From Pandoraea terrigena (GTDB lineage: Bacteria; Pseudomonadota; Gammaproteobacteria; Burkholderiales; Burkholderiaceae), in the NCBI RefSeq assembly GCF_902459705.1, contig NZ_CABPRU010000001.1, positions 434,001 to 498,000 on the forward strand: a DNA stretch of 64,000 nt, read 5' to 3'. The notes beneath the pieces were generated by a model, which saw only the letters and a program-made list of their open reading frames with translations, had not been told where the DNA came from and did not search any database. Position 1 is the stretch's first letter. Each line of letters opens with the position of its first letter. The position numbers and the translations under genes were made by a program. This document shows positions 27,998 through 38,454 of this stretch, one piece after another.

Positions 27998-28618
27998 ATG
28001 AAAGTCGCCTTGATTGGTATTACCGGCCGCGTGGGTACGCGCGTTGCCGCCGAATTGCTGCAACGCAATCACACCGTGACCGGTATCGCCCGCAATCCCG
28101 AGCGCGTCGAAGCCGAGCAGGGGCTCACCGTCGTCAAGGGCGATGCCGCTGACCCGGCGTTGCTCGCACCGCTGCTCACGGGGCACGATGCCGTGATCAG
28201 CGCGGGCCGCTTCGTCTCCATGGACGCCGCCAAGCTCATCGACGCCGTGAAGCGCGCCGCCGTGCCGCGTCTGCTCGTGGTGGGCGGTGCCGGCAGTCTG
28301 GACATCGCGCCGGGCAAGGCGCTCATCGACACGCCCGATTTCCCGCAGGCGTACAAGCCGGAAGCCAGCGCCGGCCGCGTGTTCCTCGAGGTGCTGCGGG
28401 CCGATCCCGATGACTCGCCGCTGAACTGGACGTTTCTGTCGCCGTCGGCGTTGTTCGAGCCGGGCGAGCGCACGGGCAAGTTCCGTCTCGGTGGCGACGC
28501 GCTGCTCGTCGATGCTAACGGCAAGAGCTGGATTTCGATGGAAGACTATGCCATCGCGCTGGTCGACGAACTTGAGCGGAATCAGCATCCGCGCGCGCGC
28601 TTCACTGTCGGCTATTGA
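27998..28618 (+). CDS. NAD(P)-binding oxidoreductase (SDR-like, NmrA/YwnB type)
   Basis: A 206-residue protein with the nucleotide-binding start MKVALIGITGRVGTRVAAEL (GxxGxxG at 7-13). The segments GHDAVISAGRF and LVVGGAGSLDIAPG are typical of small atypical short-chain dehydrogenases of the YwnB type. CTGGAGAG stands before the ATG. The substrate is unknown; the DsbA-like gene 49 bases upstream suggests a shared stress role. Confidence 0.82.
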   Translation: MKVALIGITGRVGTRVAAELLQRNHTVTGIARNPERVEAEQGLTVVKGDAADPALLAPLLTGHDAVISAGRFVSMDAAKLIDAVKRAAVPRLLVVGGAGSLDIAPGKALIDTPDFPQAYKPEASAGRVFLEVLRADPDDSPLNWTFLSPSALFEPGERTGKFRLGGDALLVDANGKSWISMEDYAIALVDELERNQHPRARFTVGY

Positions 28619-28666
28619 GCGCGGGGCGATTGGGAAGACGGCGGTGCGCGTCGATCGTCGGCGCGA

Positions 28667-29326
28667 TCAGCGCGCCTGCCGGAACGTGAGGTTGTATCGC
28701 ACGGCCTGAGCGTCGAAGCTGCCTTCAACGCTCGCAATGCCGTGATAGGCGAGTCGCGATGGCCCACCCCACACGACCACGTCGCCCGGGGCCAGGCGGA
28801 GTCGGCGGGTGCGGTCGCCGCGCTGCAATCCGCCCCACAGGAAAGTCGCGGGAAGCCCGAGCGACACGGACACGATGGGCGCGCTCAGTTCGCGCTCGTC
28901 GCGGTCCTGATGCAAAGTGAGTCGCGCATCGAGCGTGTAGCGATTGACGAGACAGGCGTCGGGCACAAAGTCACGATACCCGGCCGCCTCGGCCGCGCGG
29001 TGCGCGAGCGCGACGAACGACGTCGGCATCGCAGGCCACGGTTGCTTCGAGAGCGGATCGTGCGTGCCATAGCGATACCCCTGCCGGTCGCTGATCCATC
29101 CCACTTCCCCGCAATTCGTCATGGCGACCGACATGCGTTTGCCGCCCGGCGTGAGCCAGTGACGCAGCGGCGCCTGTGCGATCACCGCGTCGATATCGGC
29201 CTGCAAGGTCGCCAGTTGCGATTGCGCGAACGCCCGCAGCACGAACGCGCCCGGACCGAGTGCGTCGGGTTGCAGCGTGTCGTGGCGCGCATCGTCGGGC
29301 GCGTCGCCGAAAAGGTCGAGTGTCAT
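28667..29326 (-). CDS. alkB: AlkB-like 2-oxoglutarate/Fe(II) DNA dealkylase
   Basis: A 219-residue dioxygenase that removes alkyl groups from damaged bases by oxidation. NRYTLDARLTLHQDRDERE gives the Fe ligands His139 and Asp141, LAYHGIASVEG gives His195, and RYNLTFR near the end carries the 2-oxoglutarate-binding arginine. The start ATG overlaps the stop of the preceding 2OG-oxygenase gene (ATGA), so translation is coupled. Third gene of the ada operon. Confidence 0.9.
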   Translation of the reverse strand: MTLDLFGDAPDDARHDTLQPDALGPGAFVLRAFAQSQLATLQADIDAVIAQAPLRHWLTPGGKRMSVAMTNCGEVGWISDRQGYRYGTHDPLSKQPWPAMPTSFVALAHRAAEAAGYRDFVPDACLVNRYTLDARLTLHQDRDERELSAPIVSVSLGLPATFLWGGLQRGDRTRRLRLAPGDVVVWGGPSRLAYHGIASVEGSFDAQAVRYNLTFRQAR

Positions 29327-30054
29327 GTGGCGTCATGCAGGATCACGCCAAGCGTGTGTCGATGGCCACTGCGCACCCGGCTTACACCGTGCCGCAAATT
29401 GACACGGTACACCCCGCGCGTGCCGTTCACCGGACGGTGATGCACGGCGAACACGACCGCGTCGCCGCGCGTGAGCGGCACCACTTCGGCGCGCGACTGC
29501 ATGCGCGGGCGCTGCTCGGTGAGGACGAACTCGCCGCCCGTGAAATCCTCGCCGGGCTGAGACAGCAGGATGGCCACCTGCAACGGGAAGACGTGTTCCC
29601 CATAGAGATCCTGATGCAGGCAATTGTAGTCGCCTGCCCCATAGCGCAGCAGCAACGGCGTGGGGCGGCGCTGGCCAGCGTGGTGACATTGCGCGAGGTA
29701 GGCGCGGTGCGTGGATGGATAGCGCGTGTCGATGCCCATCGCTGCGTGCCAGCGGTGCGCGATGTCGCGCAACGGCGCGTAGAACGCTTCACGCAATTCG
29801 GCGACCAGCGGCGGCAGCGGGTAAGCGAAGTACTGATATTCGCCCTGCCCGAATCCGTGACGCGCCATCACGATACGGCTGCGGAAAAGGGGCGACGTGG
29901 GCGTGATGCTCAGTGGTGTGTCCGTCCCGCCGTACATCGCGCAAAGCGCGGCGCATTCGCGCGCATTCAGCAACTGCGGAATGCGCGCGGCACCGAAGCC
30001 GTTGAGTTCCTCTTCGAGGGCGGCCCAATCGGGCGACAGTACGCGTGCGGTCAT
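29323..30054 (-). CDS. 2OG-Fe(II) oxygenase family protein in the ada-alkB operon
   Basis: A 243-residue protein. LLLRYGAGDYNCLHQDLYGE supplies His147 and Asp149 and VNLRHGVSRVRSGHRHTLGV supplies His222 and basic residues for 2-oxoglutarate, so it is a second iron dioxygenase beside AlkB but of a different subfamily (prolyl hydroxylase-like double-stranded beta-helix). Its start overlaps the ada stop by one base (TGATG) and its stop overlaps the alkB start. The placement argues for a role in the alkylation response; whether the substrate is DNA, RNA or protein is unknown. Confidence 0.82.
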   Translation of the reverse strand: MTARVLSPDWAALEEELNGFGAARIPQLLNARECAALCAMYGGTDTPLSITPTSPLFRSRIVMARHGFGQGEYQYFAYPLPPLVAELREAFYAPLRDIAHRWHAAMGIDTRYPSTHRAYLAQCHHAGQRRPTPLLLRYGAGDYNCLHQDLYGEHVFPLQVAILLSQPGEDFTGGEFVLTEQRPRMQSRAEVVPLTRGDAVVFAVHHRPVNGTRGVYRVNLRHGVSRVRSGHRHTLGVILHDAT

Positions 30055-31256
30055 CACGTCACCTGGGTCGGCGCATCGCCACGTTCGCCGCCTTCGCTGG
30101 CGAGCAGCGCGCGCTTGCGCTCGACGCCCCAGCGATACCCGGACAGGGCGCCGTCGTTGCGCACGATGCGGTGGCACGGAATGACAACGGCCAGCGGATT
30201 CGAGGCGCACGCCTGCGCCACCGCGCGCACCGCGCGAGGGGCACCAATGCGCTCGGCGATCTGCGTGTAGCTCGCGGTCATCCCCGCAGGCACGTCGCGC
30301 AGCGCTTGCCACACCCGCTGCTGGAACGCCGTGCCGCGCACATCGAGCGGCAAGGACAAACCGAGACGCGGCGACTCCACGAAGCCCACCACCTGAGCCA
30401 CCCACCGCTCGAACTCGGCGTCGGCCCCGACCAGTTCCGCCTTCGGAAAACGGTCCTGCAATGCCTTGACGAGCGTATCGGGGTCGTCGCCCAGTGACAC
30501 GGCACAGAGTCCACGCGAGGTGGCGGCGACCAGCAATGCCCCGAGCGAGCACTGCGCCACGGCGAAACGAATCGATTCGGCCTTGCCCCCCGCGCGGAAC
30601 GCGGCTGGCTTCATACCGAGCAGCGCGTCGGCACTCGCGTAGAAGCGGCCGTTGGAATTGAAGCCGGCGTCGTAGAACGCCGACGTAACGCTCCCGGCGG
30701 CAGGCAACGCATCGCGCACACGCTCGGCGCGGCGCGCGTTGGCATAGGCGCGTGGGGTCACGCCCGTCACCGCGCGAAAGAGCCGGTGGAAATAGTGCGG
30801 GCTCAGGCCGGCCTCGGCGGCGAGGGCGTCCAGACGCGGCGGCACCTCGGCCATCTCGATTTGCCGGCAGGCGGCCGTGACCAGGGCAGCGTGACGGACC
30901 TGACGCGCGTCGGGCGCCCCCTGCTCCGGATGACACCGCTTGCAGGGACGAAAGCCCGCGCGCTCGGCCGCCGTGCTGTCGGCATGGAACGTGACGTTTT
31001 CGCGCCGCGCGAGCTTCGCGCCGCACGAGGGACGGCAATACACGCCGGTCGTGCGCACGGCGTAGAAGAAGGCGCCGTCCGCCTGCCTGTCGCGCGCGGC
31101 GACGGCCGCCCACCGGGCGTCGTCGGTCGCATAGCGCGACGTGGGCGCGCGCTCGTTCGTCGGGACAGGGGGCGTCGGGGCCTGCGCAGGACGCGGGCCA
31201 TCGGCGCGGCTGCCGGGGCGAAGGGGGCGTTTGGCGGTCATTGGATGAGTAGGCAT
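30054..31256 (-). CDS. ada: Ada: methyl phosphotriester/O6-methylguanine methyltransferase and transcriptional activator
   Basis: A 400-residue three-part protein. The N-terminal zinc domain has the four cysteines (GVYCRPSCGA, Cys74 and Cys78; FRPCKRCHP, Cys105 and Cys108) that accept a methyl from phosphotriesters. An AraC-type helix-turn-helix follows, and the C-terminal methyltransferase has the acceptor cysteine in VIPCHRIV (Cys361). Methylated Ada normally activates its own operon. A 40-residue N-terminal extension, rich in Pro and Arg, precedes the zinc domain. Start ATG 31256 has GGGAG upstream; ATG 31241 is an alternative. First gene of ada/2OG-oxygenase/alkB. Confidence 0.92.
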   Translation of the reverse strand: MPTHPMTAKRPLRPGSRADGPRPAQAPTPPVPTNERAPTSRYATDDARWAAVAARDRQADGAFFYAVRTTGVYCRPSCGAKLARRENVTFHADSTAAERAGFRPCKRCHPEQGAPDARQVRHAALVTAACRQIEMAEVPPRLDALAAEAGLSPHYFHRLFRAVTGVTPRAYANARRAERVRDALPAAGSVTSAFYDAGFNSNGRFYASADALLGMKPAAFRAGGKAESIRFAVAQCSLGALLVAATSRGLCAVSLGDDPDTLVKALQDRFPKAELVGADAEFERWVAQVVGFVESPRLGLSLPLDVRGTAFQQRVWQALRDVPAGMTASYTQIAERIGAPRAVRAVAQACASNPLAVVIPCHRIVRNDGALSGYRWGVERKRALLASEGGERGDAPTQVT

Positions 31257-31344
31257 CACGGTGGACTCCCGATGGCTGAGGACTTGCCTTCAGTGTAGGG
31301 AGCGGGGCGCGAGGCGGCGCTCCGTTTCTTGCTATCGAATTCCA

Positions 31345-32334
31345 TCAGACGCCCGGCGGCAGCGTCGTCCCCAGCTTGGCGGCGAGGCTCATGACCATCA
31401 CCAGGACGAGCGCCTCGACGGCGACCACGCGCGCGAAGGCGGTCGAATCGAGCGGTGTCTCGCCCGCGTCGAGCACAAGACGCGGCAGGAAATGCCAGCG
31501 GTTCCACGCGCCGAGCAGCGCGGCAATGCCGACGAACACGAGCTTCGTCACGAGCCACGCCAGGTACGGTGCGTTCTGCGCGGCGAACCACAGCGACGGC
31601 GTCTCGCCGAGCGTACGCCAGGCGTTGACGGCCCCCGTCACGAGCGCGATGAACATGGCCAGCGTGGCAACCGAGGAAAGCCGTTCCCCGTACGCCGCAC
31701 GCGCACCGACTGGCCAATGACGCCAGCCGGGGATCGCGCATCCGGCCACGAGCAGCACGCCGGTCCACGACGCCGCGGCGGCGACATGCAGCGTGTGAAT
31801 GCCGATGGCGAGCCAGGGCAGGGACGCGTCGGCCGCGTGCCCCGTCCCGGCGCGGGCGAGCGCCAGCATGACGGCGCCGGTGGCATAGACCGCGCGGGCG
31901 TGACGCTCCTGACGATGCTCGCGCCGATGATGCCGGTCGCGTGGATCGTCGGCGATCGGCAGCGTCGCACGCAGGTGGCGTCGCGCGTCGTACCAGGCCC
32001 AGACGCCGGCACACAGCAGTGCGGCGCCAAGCGCGGCGACCCACTGCATCCGGCCGAAGTGGGTCTGGGTGAGCACCAGCCAAACATCGCCGAGCATGGC
32101 GGACGCGCTTTCCCAGTCGCCGCCCGTCATTGCCTCCGTGCTGGCGAACACGTAGGCGATCCACGCGATCACGGCGAGTCCGGCCGCAAAGGCTGGCAGC
32201 ACGCGCAGCGTGAGACCGCGCCGCACGGCGTGCGGACTGCGCAGGAGCAGCACGCCGACGGCCAGGGCCAGCGCGAGGTTCAGCAGTCCCGCCGTGGCCG
32301 GTTGCCACGTGCCGGCGGCCAGATCGGCCGACAT
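31345..32334 (-). CDS. copD: Copper resistance D family membrane protein
   Basis: A 329-residue inner-membrane protein with about eight helices. LAIGIHTLHVAAAASWTGVL is the characteristic CopD segment. It starts at an ATG that overlaps the copC stop (TGATG), so the two are translationally coupled. CopD with CopC is thought to move copper across the inner membrane. Unusual is an inserted His/Arg-rich segment (DDPRDRHHRREHRQERHARA) between helices, which could bind metal. Confidence 0.85.
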   Translation of the reverse strand: MSADLAAGTWQPATAGLLNLALALAVGVLLLRSPHAVRRGLTLRVLPAFAAGLAVIAWIAYVFASTEAMTGGDWESASAMLGDVWLVLTQTHFGRMQWVAALGAALLCAGVWAWYDARRHLRATLPIADDPRDRHHRREHRQERHARAVYATGAVMLALARAGTGHAADASLPWLAIGIHTLHVAAAASWTGVLLVAGCAIPGWRHWPVGARAAYGERLSSVATLAMFIALVTGAVNAWRTLGETPSLWFAAQNAPYLAWLVTKLVFVGIAALLGAWNRWHFLPRLVLDAGETPLDSTAFARVVAVEALVLVMVMSLAAKLGTTLPPGV

Positions 32335-32744
32335 CACTTCACGGAGAACCGGAAGTTGCCTTGCGTGCGATGGCCGTCGCTCGCGACGGCGACCCAGTTC
32401 GCCTGATAGTGACCGATGGCTAGCGCGGGAAGCGACAGCGTGAGCGTCTTGCGCGAGGCGTCGAGTTGGCCCTTGGCCTGCGTGACCGGTTTGCCCTGGG
32501 CGTCGACGACGTTCAACTTCGAGAGGGCGCCTTCGAGCGCCGAGTCGAACGTCACGCGCACGACCTTCGGCGCCTCGACGCTCGCCTGCGCGGCCGGTTC
32601 GCTCGAGACGACGTGCGCGTGGGCCCACGCCCCTTGCGAGAGCCCGGTCAGGCCGACGACGGCCGCGAGCGTGAGTCCCCGCGTCGCGCGACGCAGGAAA
32701 CCGGTGGCATGGCGGGCATGGGACGCGTTCTTGGAAGTGCGCAT
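32334..32744 (-). CDS. copC: Copper resistance protein CopC
   Basis: A 136-residue periplasmic protein with a signal peptide ending in AWA and a mature start HAHVVSSEPAAQASV. The N-terminal histidine and the C-terminal SDGHRTQGNFRFSVK are typical of CopC, whose mature first residue forms part of the Cu(II) site. It is the first gene of copCD and is divergent from the COG0523 GTPase gene across two palindromes. Confidence 0.88.
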   Translation of the reverse strand: MRTSKNASHARHATGFLRRATRGLTLAAVVGLTGLSQGAWAHAHVVSSEPAAQASVEAPKVVRVTFDSALEGALSKLNVVDAQGKPVTQAKGQLDASRKTLTLSLPALAIGHYQANWVAVASDGHRTQGNFRFSVK

Positions 32745-32917
32745 ATCGAGTGGACCAACGAGTTGGGTGGATGGCTGAAATATCGGACAAATGCCGTTTG
32801 GCAGGCGTTCGCCGCTCGCGCAGTATCGCAGACCTTGCAGACCGACGCAGCCGTCTGCGGATTCCCAGGGGCGCGTCTTGCGCGGCAATGTGTCGCGCCG
32901 GTTGCCTCGACATTGGC

Positions 32918-32950
32918 GCCTTGTTTTGCAACTTAGTTGCAAAACAAGGC
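32918..32950. promoter_or_regulatory. 33-bp perfect palindrome upstream of copC (metal-type operator candidate)
   Basis: GCCTTGTTTTGCAAC and GTTGCAAAACAAGGC are perfect 15-bp arms around TTA. The core TTGCAAC-TTA-GTTGCAA is repeated almost exactly 40 bases further (32975-32990). The site lies about 175 bases before the copC ATG and 145 before the GTPase ATG. In sequence form it fits a dimeric repressor of the Fur/Zur type, but the regulator is not in the window. Confidence 0.65.
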
Positions 32951-32974
32951 CATCCTCAGTATCATCGCTCCATA

Positions 32975-32990
32975 TTGCAACTTGGTTGCA
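32975..32990. promoter_or_regulatory. Second copy of the TTGCAAC palindrome
   Basis: TTGCAACTTGGTTGCA has 6-bp arms TGCAAC/GTTGCA around TTG and differs from the core at 32918-32950 at the middle base and the last base. It lies about 105 bases before the COG0523 ATG, where it could overlap that promoter. Confidence 0.6.
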
Positions 32991-33096
32991 TTAACCCGTT
33001 GTGAACCGCGCGGCGGCGGCGATGGACAGGCGTGATGTGCGTTGTGTCGGTCGTGCGCCCCACGCCTGCCCCACAAGATCACAGGACTTTGCTGCC

Positions 33097-34347
<1,251 letters not shown>

Positions 34348-34409
34348 GCCGGCGCGCGACAAGCGACCCGCGCGGTGGGCACAGGGAACAAACGAAATCT
34401 CCGCTTGGC

Positions 34410-34423
34410 CTGATTTTGATCAA
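34410..34423 (+). promoter_or_regulatory. FNR/ANR-type box for the CBS-BON gene
   Basis: CTGATTTTGATCAA matches the FNR/ANR consensus TTGAT-N4-ATCAA at all but the first base. A -10-like TAGCAT follows at 34445-34450. That places the box centre near -41.5 from the likely start, the class II activator position. This predicts induction at low oxygen. Confidence 0.7.
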
Positions 34424-34525
34424 ATATCGCGCTTCGGACACGCCTAGCATAGACAGGTGAGGCGGTCGGCATGGCGCGATATCGCGCGGTACGACTGCGG
34501 GTGAAGTCCTAAGGGGGAGGGTGCG

Positions 34526-35215
34526 ATGCGTGCGATCGATGTAATGACTACGCAAGTGATCCTGGCGCGACCCGAGATGACAGTTCACGAAGCTGCGAAA
34601 ATGCTGGTTGATCACGACATCAGCGGCATGCCCGTGGTCGACGCCGAGGGGAGACTTGCCGGCATGATTACGGAGGGGGACCTGCTGCACCGGATGGAAA
34701 TCGGCACGCAGATGAAGCGGCGCGGACGGTTGTCCGAATTCTTCACATCGACGCGGGAACTCGCCCGCGAATACGTGAAGGAAAACTCACCTCGCTTAAG
34801 CGAAGTGATGACGGCCGACGTCGTCACCGCGAAGGAAGACACGCCGCTTGCCGAGATCGCCGAGATGATGGATCGGCATCGAATCAAGCATGTCCCTGTC
34901 GTACGCGATGGCAAGGTGGTGGGCCTGGTCAGTCGGGCGAACCTCATTCGGGTACTGGCGAGCATTGGTCCTGACTTGCACCACAGTGTTGCCCCAAGCG
35001 ATGCGGAAGTTCGCCAAGCCATCTTGACTGAATTGGGCGGGAATCGCTGGGCATTGCCGTCGCAAAACGTCATTGTCACCAACGGCGTCGCTCACTTGTG
35101 GGGCGTGATCAAAAGTGAAGAAGAACGCGAGGCCATTCGCGTCGCTGCCAAGAATGTCCCCGGCGTCAAGGATGTGATATGCCACCTGGTCTATCCGTCC
35201 ATCCCGCTCTACTGA
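34526..35215 (+). CDS. CBS-pair and BON domain protein
   Basis: A 229-residue cytoplasmic protein with two CBS domains (about 7-60 and 90-145: VMTTQVILARPEMTVHEAAK; VMTADVVTAKEDTPLAEIAE) and a C-terminal BON domain (about 155-222). CBS pairs usually bind adenine nucleotides. Related proteins are induced at low oxygen in Burkholderia. It is preceded by an FNR/ANR-type box and converges on the N-ATPase operon. Confidence 0.88.
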   Translation: MRAIDVMTTQVILARPEMTVHEAAKMLVDHDISGMPVVDAEGRLAGMITEGDLLHRMEIGTQMKRRGRLSEFFTSTRELAREYVKENSPRLSEVMTADVVTAKEDTPLAEIAEMMDRHRIKHVPVVRDGKVVGLVSRANLIRVLASIGPDLHHSVAPSDAEVRQAILTELGGNRWALPSQNVIVTNGVAHLWGVIKSEEEREAIRVAAKNVPGVKDVICHLVYPSIPLY

Positions 35216-35230
35216 CGGGTGACCCAAACT

Positions 35231-35256
35231 GCGCTCCGCCGTCGTTGCCGGAGCGC
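35231..35256. terminator. Hairpin between convergent CBS-BON and atpG genes
   Basis: GCGCTCCG (35231-35238) and CGGAGCGC (35249-35256) form a perfect 8-bp stem with a 10-base loop. It stands in the 64-base gap between the two stop codons. No T run is seen on either strand, so strength is uncertain. Confidence 0.5.
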
Positions 35257-35279
35257 GAAACGCTGGACCGGTGCACCGG

Positions 35280-36152
35280 CTACGTCTGCGTATAAGGCGA
35301 CGTGCGCGCCCGCCCAGCCGTGGCCAACTCGGCGATTTCAGCGGTAATCTCACTCTGCCGGACGATGCGAGACTCTCGTGTGAGCACAGCGAGCTGGTCC
35401 TTCACGTGATGGCTCGCCGCGAGCATGGCTGCCAGGCGCGCCGCGTTCTCCGACGCAAACGACTGCATCAGGCCCTCGCACAGCTCAAGGTACACGTAGC
35501 GCTCGGTGAGGCCCGTCAACAATTGATCGAGCGGAAGATTGAAGAGCGGCGGTTGCCTACTCGACGCCCGTCGGAACCGGGCGAACTCGAACGGGACGAG
35601 TCGCCGGGTCACAATGCTTTCCGCAAGCGCAGGGCCGGGCGTTGCATAGACGAGCCACACCTGTGACGACGCACGATCGCGAAAGCGCGCAAATACCGCA
35701 TCCGCGATCTGGCCCGCCACCCGCATGGCGTCATCTGCGTGTGAGGCCATCGGAACGGTCCAGGCGCAATGCAGCGCGCGCTCTTGGGCGAGCATCGCGC
35801 CCCGCGTTCCGACCACGAAAATCTCGCTTGGCGCGGTTCCCTTCAACTGCTCGGCCCGTGCAAGGAGACGGTCGTTGAAGCCGCCGACGAAACCTTGCTC
35901 GGTGCAAACGACGATCAGGATACGCACGCTGCCTTGCGCTGGCGCGGGATCCGGCGCATATCCTGACGGCGCGGCCGTCAGCGCCCTGCCGATCGCCTCG
36001 CCGACGGTTGCCGCAGCCGAGCGAATGCCGGCAATCCGCGCCTGCGCCTCGCGTTCGCGCGCGGCCGCGATACCGCGCATCGCGCCGATCACCGCTTGGA
36101 GTTGCGTCGCCGATGCGGTGCGGCTCTCGATTTCACTGAGTTTGCTGCTCAT
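35280..36152 (-). CDS. atpG: N-ATPase gamma subunit
   Basis: A 290-residue gamma subunit, the central shaft of the rotary ATPase. The N-terminal helix (MSSKLSEIESRTASATQLQA, then VIGAMRGIAA) and C-terminal helix (ENAARLAAMLAASHHVKDQL) form the coiled coil, with VCTEQGFVGGFNDRLL in the globular part. Sequence is shorter and more divergent than F-type gamma, as in N-ATPases. It is the last gene of atpDCQRBEFAG. ATG 36152 is the family start; upstream codons to 36200 overlap atpA by too much to be likely. Confidence 0.88.
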   Translation of the reverse strand: MSSKLSEIESRTASATQLQAVIGAMRGIAAAREREAQARIAGIRSAAATVGEAIGRALTAAPSGYAPDPAPAQGSVRILIVVCTEQGFVGGFNDRLLARAEQLKGTAPSEIFVVGTRGAMLAQERALHCAWTVPMASHADDAMRVAGQIADAVFARFRDRASSQVWLVYATPGPALAESIVTRRLVPFEFARFRRASSRQPPLFNLPLDQLLTGLTERYVYLELCEGLMQSFASENAARLAAMLAASHHVKDQLAVLTRESRIVRQSEITAEIAELATAGRARTSPYTQT

Positions 36153-36159
36153 TGCGATG

Positions 36160-37716
36160 TCACCCTGTCGCACGCCCATCGATGGGCTCATGTGCGGCAC
36201 GTTCGATAAGCGCGCGTATCCGCTCGACGAGACGCTTGCGCTGCGTGTCGTCGAGCGTGGCGGACTGCCACGCCACAGCGGCGGCGTCGCGGTCCGTTTC
36301 GTCCGAGATGCTCAGTTTTTCACGGACCCACGCCGTGACCTCGTGCGAGACGCCGTCGAAGGCCCCATCGTCGAGTGCCGCGAGCAACGCGATCTGATCG
36401 GTCACGCGCAGCGCGCCGAAGCGCGGTTGGGTGATCAGCGCACGGATCTGCCTGCCGCGCTCAATTTGCGCGTCGACGCGCGCGTCGGCAAGACCGCCGA
36501 AGTGGCTGAACATTTCCAGTTCGAGAAACTGCGCATAGTCAAGACGCAAACGGCCCGCGACATCGCGCAGCGCGACGCGCTGCGCCTTGCCGCCAACGCG
36601 GCTCACGCTTAATCCGACGTCCACGGCGGGCCGCTGATTCGCGGCAAAAAGCGCGGCGTCAAGCACGATTTGTCCGTCCGCAATCGAGATCAGGTTCGTC
36701 GGGATGTAGGCCGACAGATTGCCCGCGTCCGTCTCGGCGATCGGCAGCGCGGTCAGTGAGCCGCCGCCGAGCGCCGCGGACAGCTTGGCCGCGCGTTCGA
36801 GCAGACGCGCATGCAGATGAAAGATGTCGCCCGGATACGCTTCTCGCCCAGGCGGCTCGCGCGTGAGCAGTGCAAGCTCGCGATGCGTCGCCGCGTGTTT
36901 TGTCAGATCGTCGATCACGATCAATGCATCCTGGCCGCGATCGCGAAAGTACTCGGCAATCGAAAACCCCGCGAACGGGGCGATCCATTGCAACCCGGGC
37001 GGTGTGGCTGCCGACGCGACAACAAAAATGCAGCGCTCGGGCGCGCCGTGCGTGCGTATGGCATCAATGGCGCGCTGCACCGCCGTCGAGCGCTGCCCGA
37101 CCGCGACATAGACGGATATCACGTCGCTATGCTTCTGATTGACGATCGCCTCGACAGCGAGGGAGGTCTTGCCCGTCGCGCGATCGCCAATGATCAGTTC
37201 GCGTTGGCCGCGTCCGATGGCAAACAGCGCATCGACAACCAGCACGCCCGTCTCGAGAGGTTCATGCACGAAATCGCGTTCGATGATCGAAGGCGCAGGG
37301 CGCTCAACAGGCAGGCGCGCCTCGCATTTGAGCGGCTCGCCCGCGTCGAGCGGCCTGCCCAGCGGATCGACGACGCGCCCGAGCAGGGCATCGCCAACAG
37401 GTAGGTCGAGCACGCGGCCGGTGCGAACGACGCGCATCCCGGCGCGCACCGGCTCGTAGTTATCGAGTAGAACGATACTCGCGGTGGCGGCGTCGAGCGA
37501 GTGAATGAATCCGCGCACCCCGCATTCGATCTCGACCACCTCGTCAAGTGTGGCGTCGGGCAAGCCCGATAGGAACGCAATGCCGTCGGCGATCAGCTCG
37601 ATGCGCCCGGTGCTGGCCGCACTGGGTTCGGGCGTGATGTGTTCGAGCGCTTCGCGCTGGCGCGCGAGCCACGCGTCGGGCGATTGCACGTCATTGAAAT
37701 CAAGGCGTTCGGCCAT
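36160..37716 (-). CDS. atpA: N-ATPase alpha subunit
   Basis: A 518-residue alpha subunit. The P-loop GDRATGKT, the segment [19 protein letters not shown] (sequence begins FRDRGQ), and [20 protein letters not shown] are as in rotary ATPase alpha subunits. It overlaps the end of atpF by 17 bases, so translation is coupled. ATG 37716 ([13 protein letters not shown]) is used. It forms the catalytic hexamer with AtpD. Confidence 0.93.
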   Translation of the reverse strand: MAERLDFNDVQSPDAWLARQREALEHITPEPSAASTGRIELIADGIAFLSGLPDATLDEVVEIECGVRGFIHSLDAATASIVLLDNYEPVRAGMRVVRTGRVLDLPVGDALLGRVVDPLGRPLDAGEPLKCEARLPVERPAPSIIERDFVHEPLETGVLVVDALFAIGRGQRELIIGDRATGKTSLAVEAIVNQKHSDVISVYVAVGQRSTAVQRAIDAIRTHGAPERCIFVVASAATPPGLQWIAPFAGFSIAEYFRDRGQDALIVIDDLTKHAATHRELALLTREPPGREAYPGDIFHLHARLLERAAKLSAALGGGSLTALPIAETDAGNLSAYIPTNLISIADGQIVLDAALFAANQRPAVDVGLSVSRVGGKAQRVALRDVAGRLRLDYAQFLELEMFSHFGGLADARVDAQIERGRQIRALITQPRFGALRVTDQIALLAALDDGAFDGVSHEVTAWVREKLSISDETDRDAAAVAWQSATLDDTQRKRLVERIRALIERAAHEPIDGRATG

Positions 37717-38446
37717 CGTTGGGAAGAAGCCCGCTATGAATCTGTTCAAGCTGATCGCGCCAGCTGTTGCGCACCACCCCGTGCGTGCCTGACAACTCGA
37801 GTCCCGCAATCAGCGTGCGGTCGACCTCGCTGGAGAATTCGATACGCCGCCCGAACGCGCCGGAGAGCGCTGTGGCGCACGCTTCACGTTCATTGGCCGT
37901 CAACGTGCGCGGCGCTGTGAGCCGCAGCGACTCGTCTGCGGCCATTTCGGCACGCTCGTCCGGCGAAAGCAGTTGCACGCCATTGGCGAGTCCGTCGATG
38001 AAAGCTGCCACGCGCACGCCGTCGGGCAGCCGGTCGAGCAGCTTGCCGGCGATGTCGACGGCGAACTGTAGCGTTGCCGCCGACGTTGCTTCAGCTTGTG
38101 CCGCGCGCTCGCGCGCGGCTTCCGCCGCGGCCTGGGTGCGAAGCCGGGAGACCTCGTCTTGCGCCGCGGCAAGCAGCGCCGCGTGTTGCTGTTGCGCATC
38201 CGTCTCGATTTGCGCGAGCGCCTGCGCCCGCTGCGCGGCAAGCTGCTCGTGCTCGGCTTGCAAAGCATCGCGCTCGGCCTGTGCCGCTAGCTTCGCTGCG
38301 TTCGCGTCGCTGATCAGCGCATTGGCGCGGGTCTGGCGCTCCGCCATGATCTTCGCGACCGGACGGAACAAATAGCGCGCGAGAAGCCAGACGAGAACGA
38401 GCGCATTGATCGTCTGCAGTGCCAGCGTGGACCAGTCGAGTTTCAT
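37700..38446 (-). CDS. atpF: N-ATPase b subunit (with fused delta-like C-terminus)
   Basis: A 248-residue peripheral-stalk subunit, much longer than F-type b (about 156). One N-terminal membrane helix ([20 protein letters not shown], then LLARYLF) is followed by a long alanine/glutamine-rich coiled coil (about 45-150) and a globular C-terminus resembling delta ([20 protein letters not shown], then TLIAGLEL). N-ATPase operons lack a separate delta gene, and this extended b is the known replacement. It starts 8 bases after atpE. Confidence 0.9.
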   Translation of the reverse strand: MKLDWSTLALQTINALVLVWLLARYLFRPVAKIMAERQTRANALISDANAAKLAAQAERDALQAEHEQLAAQRAQALAQIETDAQQQHAALLAAAQDEVSRLRTQAAAEAARERAAQAEATSAATLQFAVDIAGKLLDRLPDGVRVAAFIDGLANGVQLLSPDERAEMAADESLRLTAPRTLTANEREACATALSGAFGRRIEFSSEVDRTLIAGLELSGTHGVVRNSWRDQLEQIHSGLLPNDGRTP

Positions 38447-38454
38447 CGCGCCCC

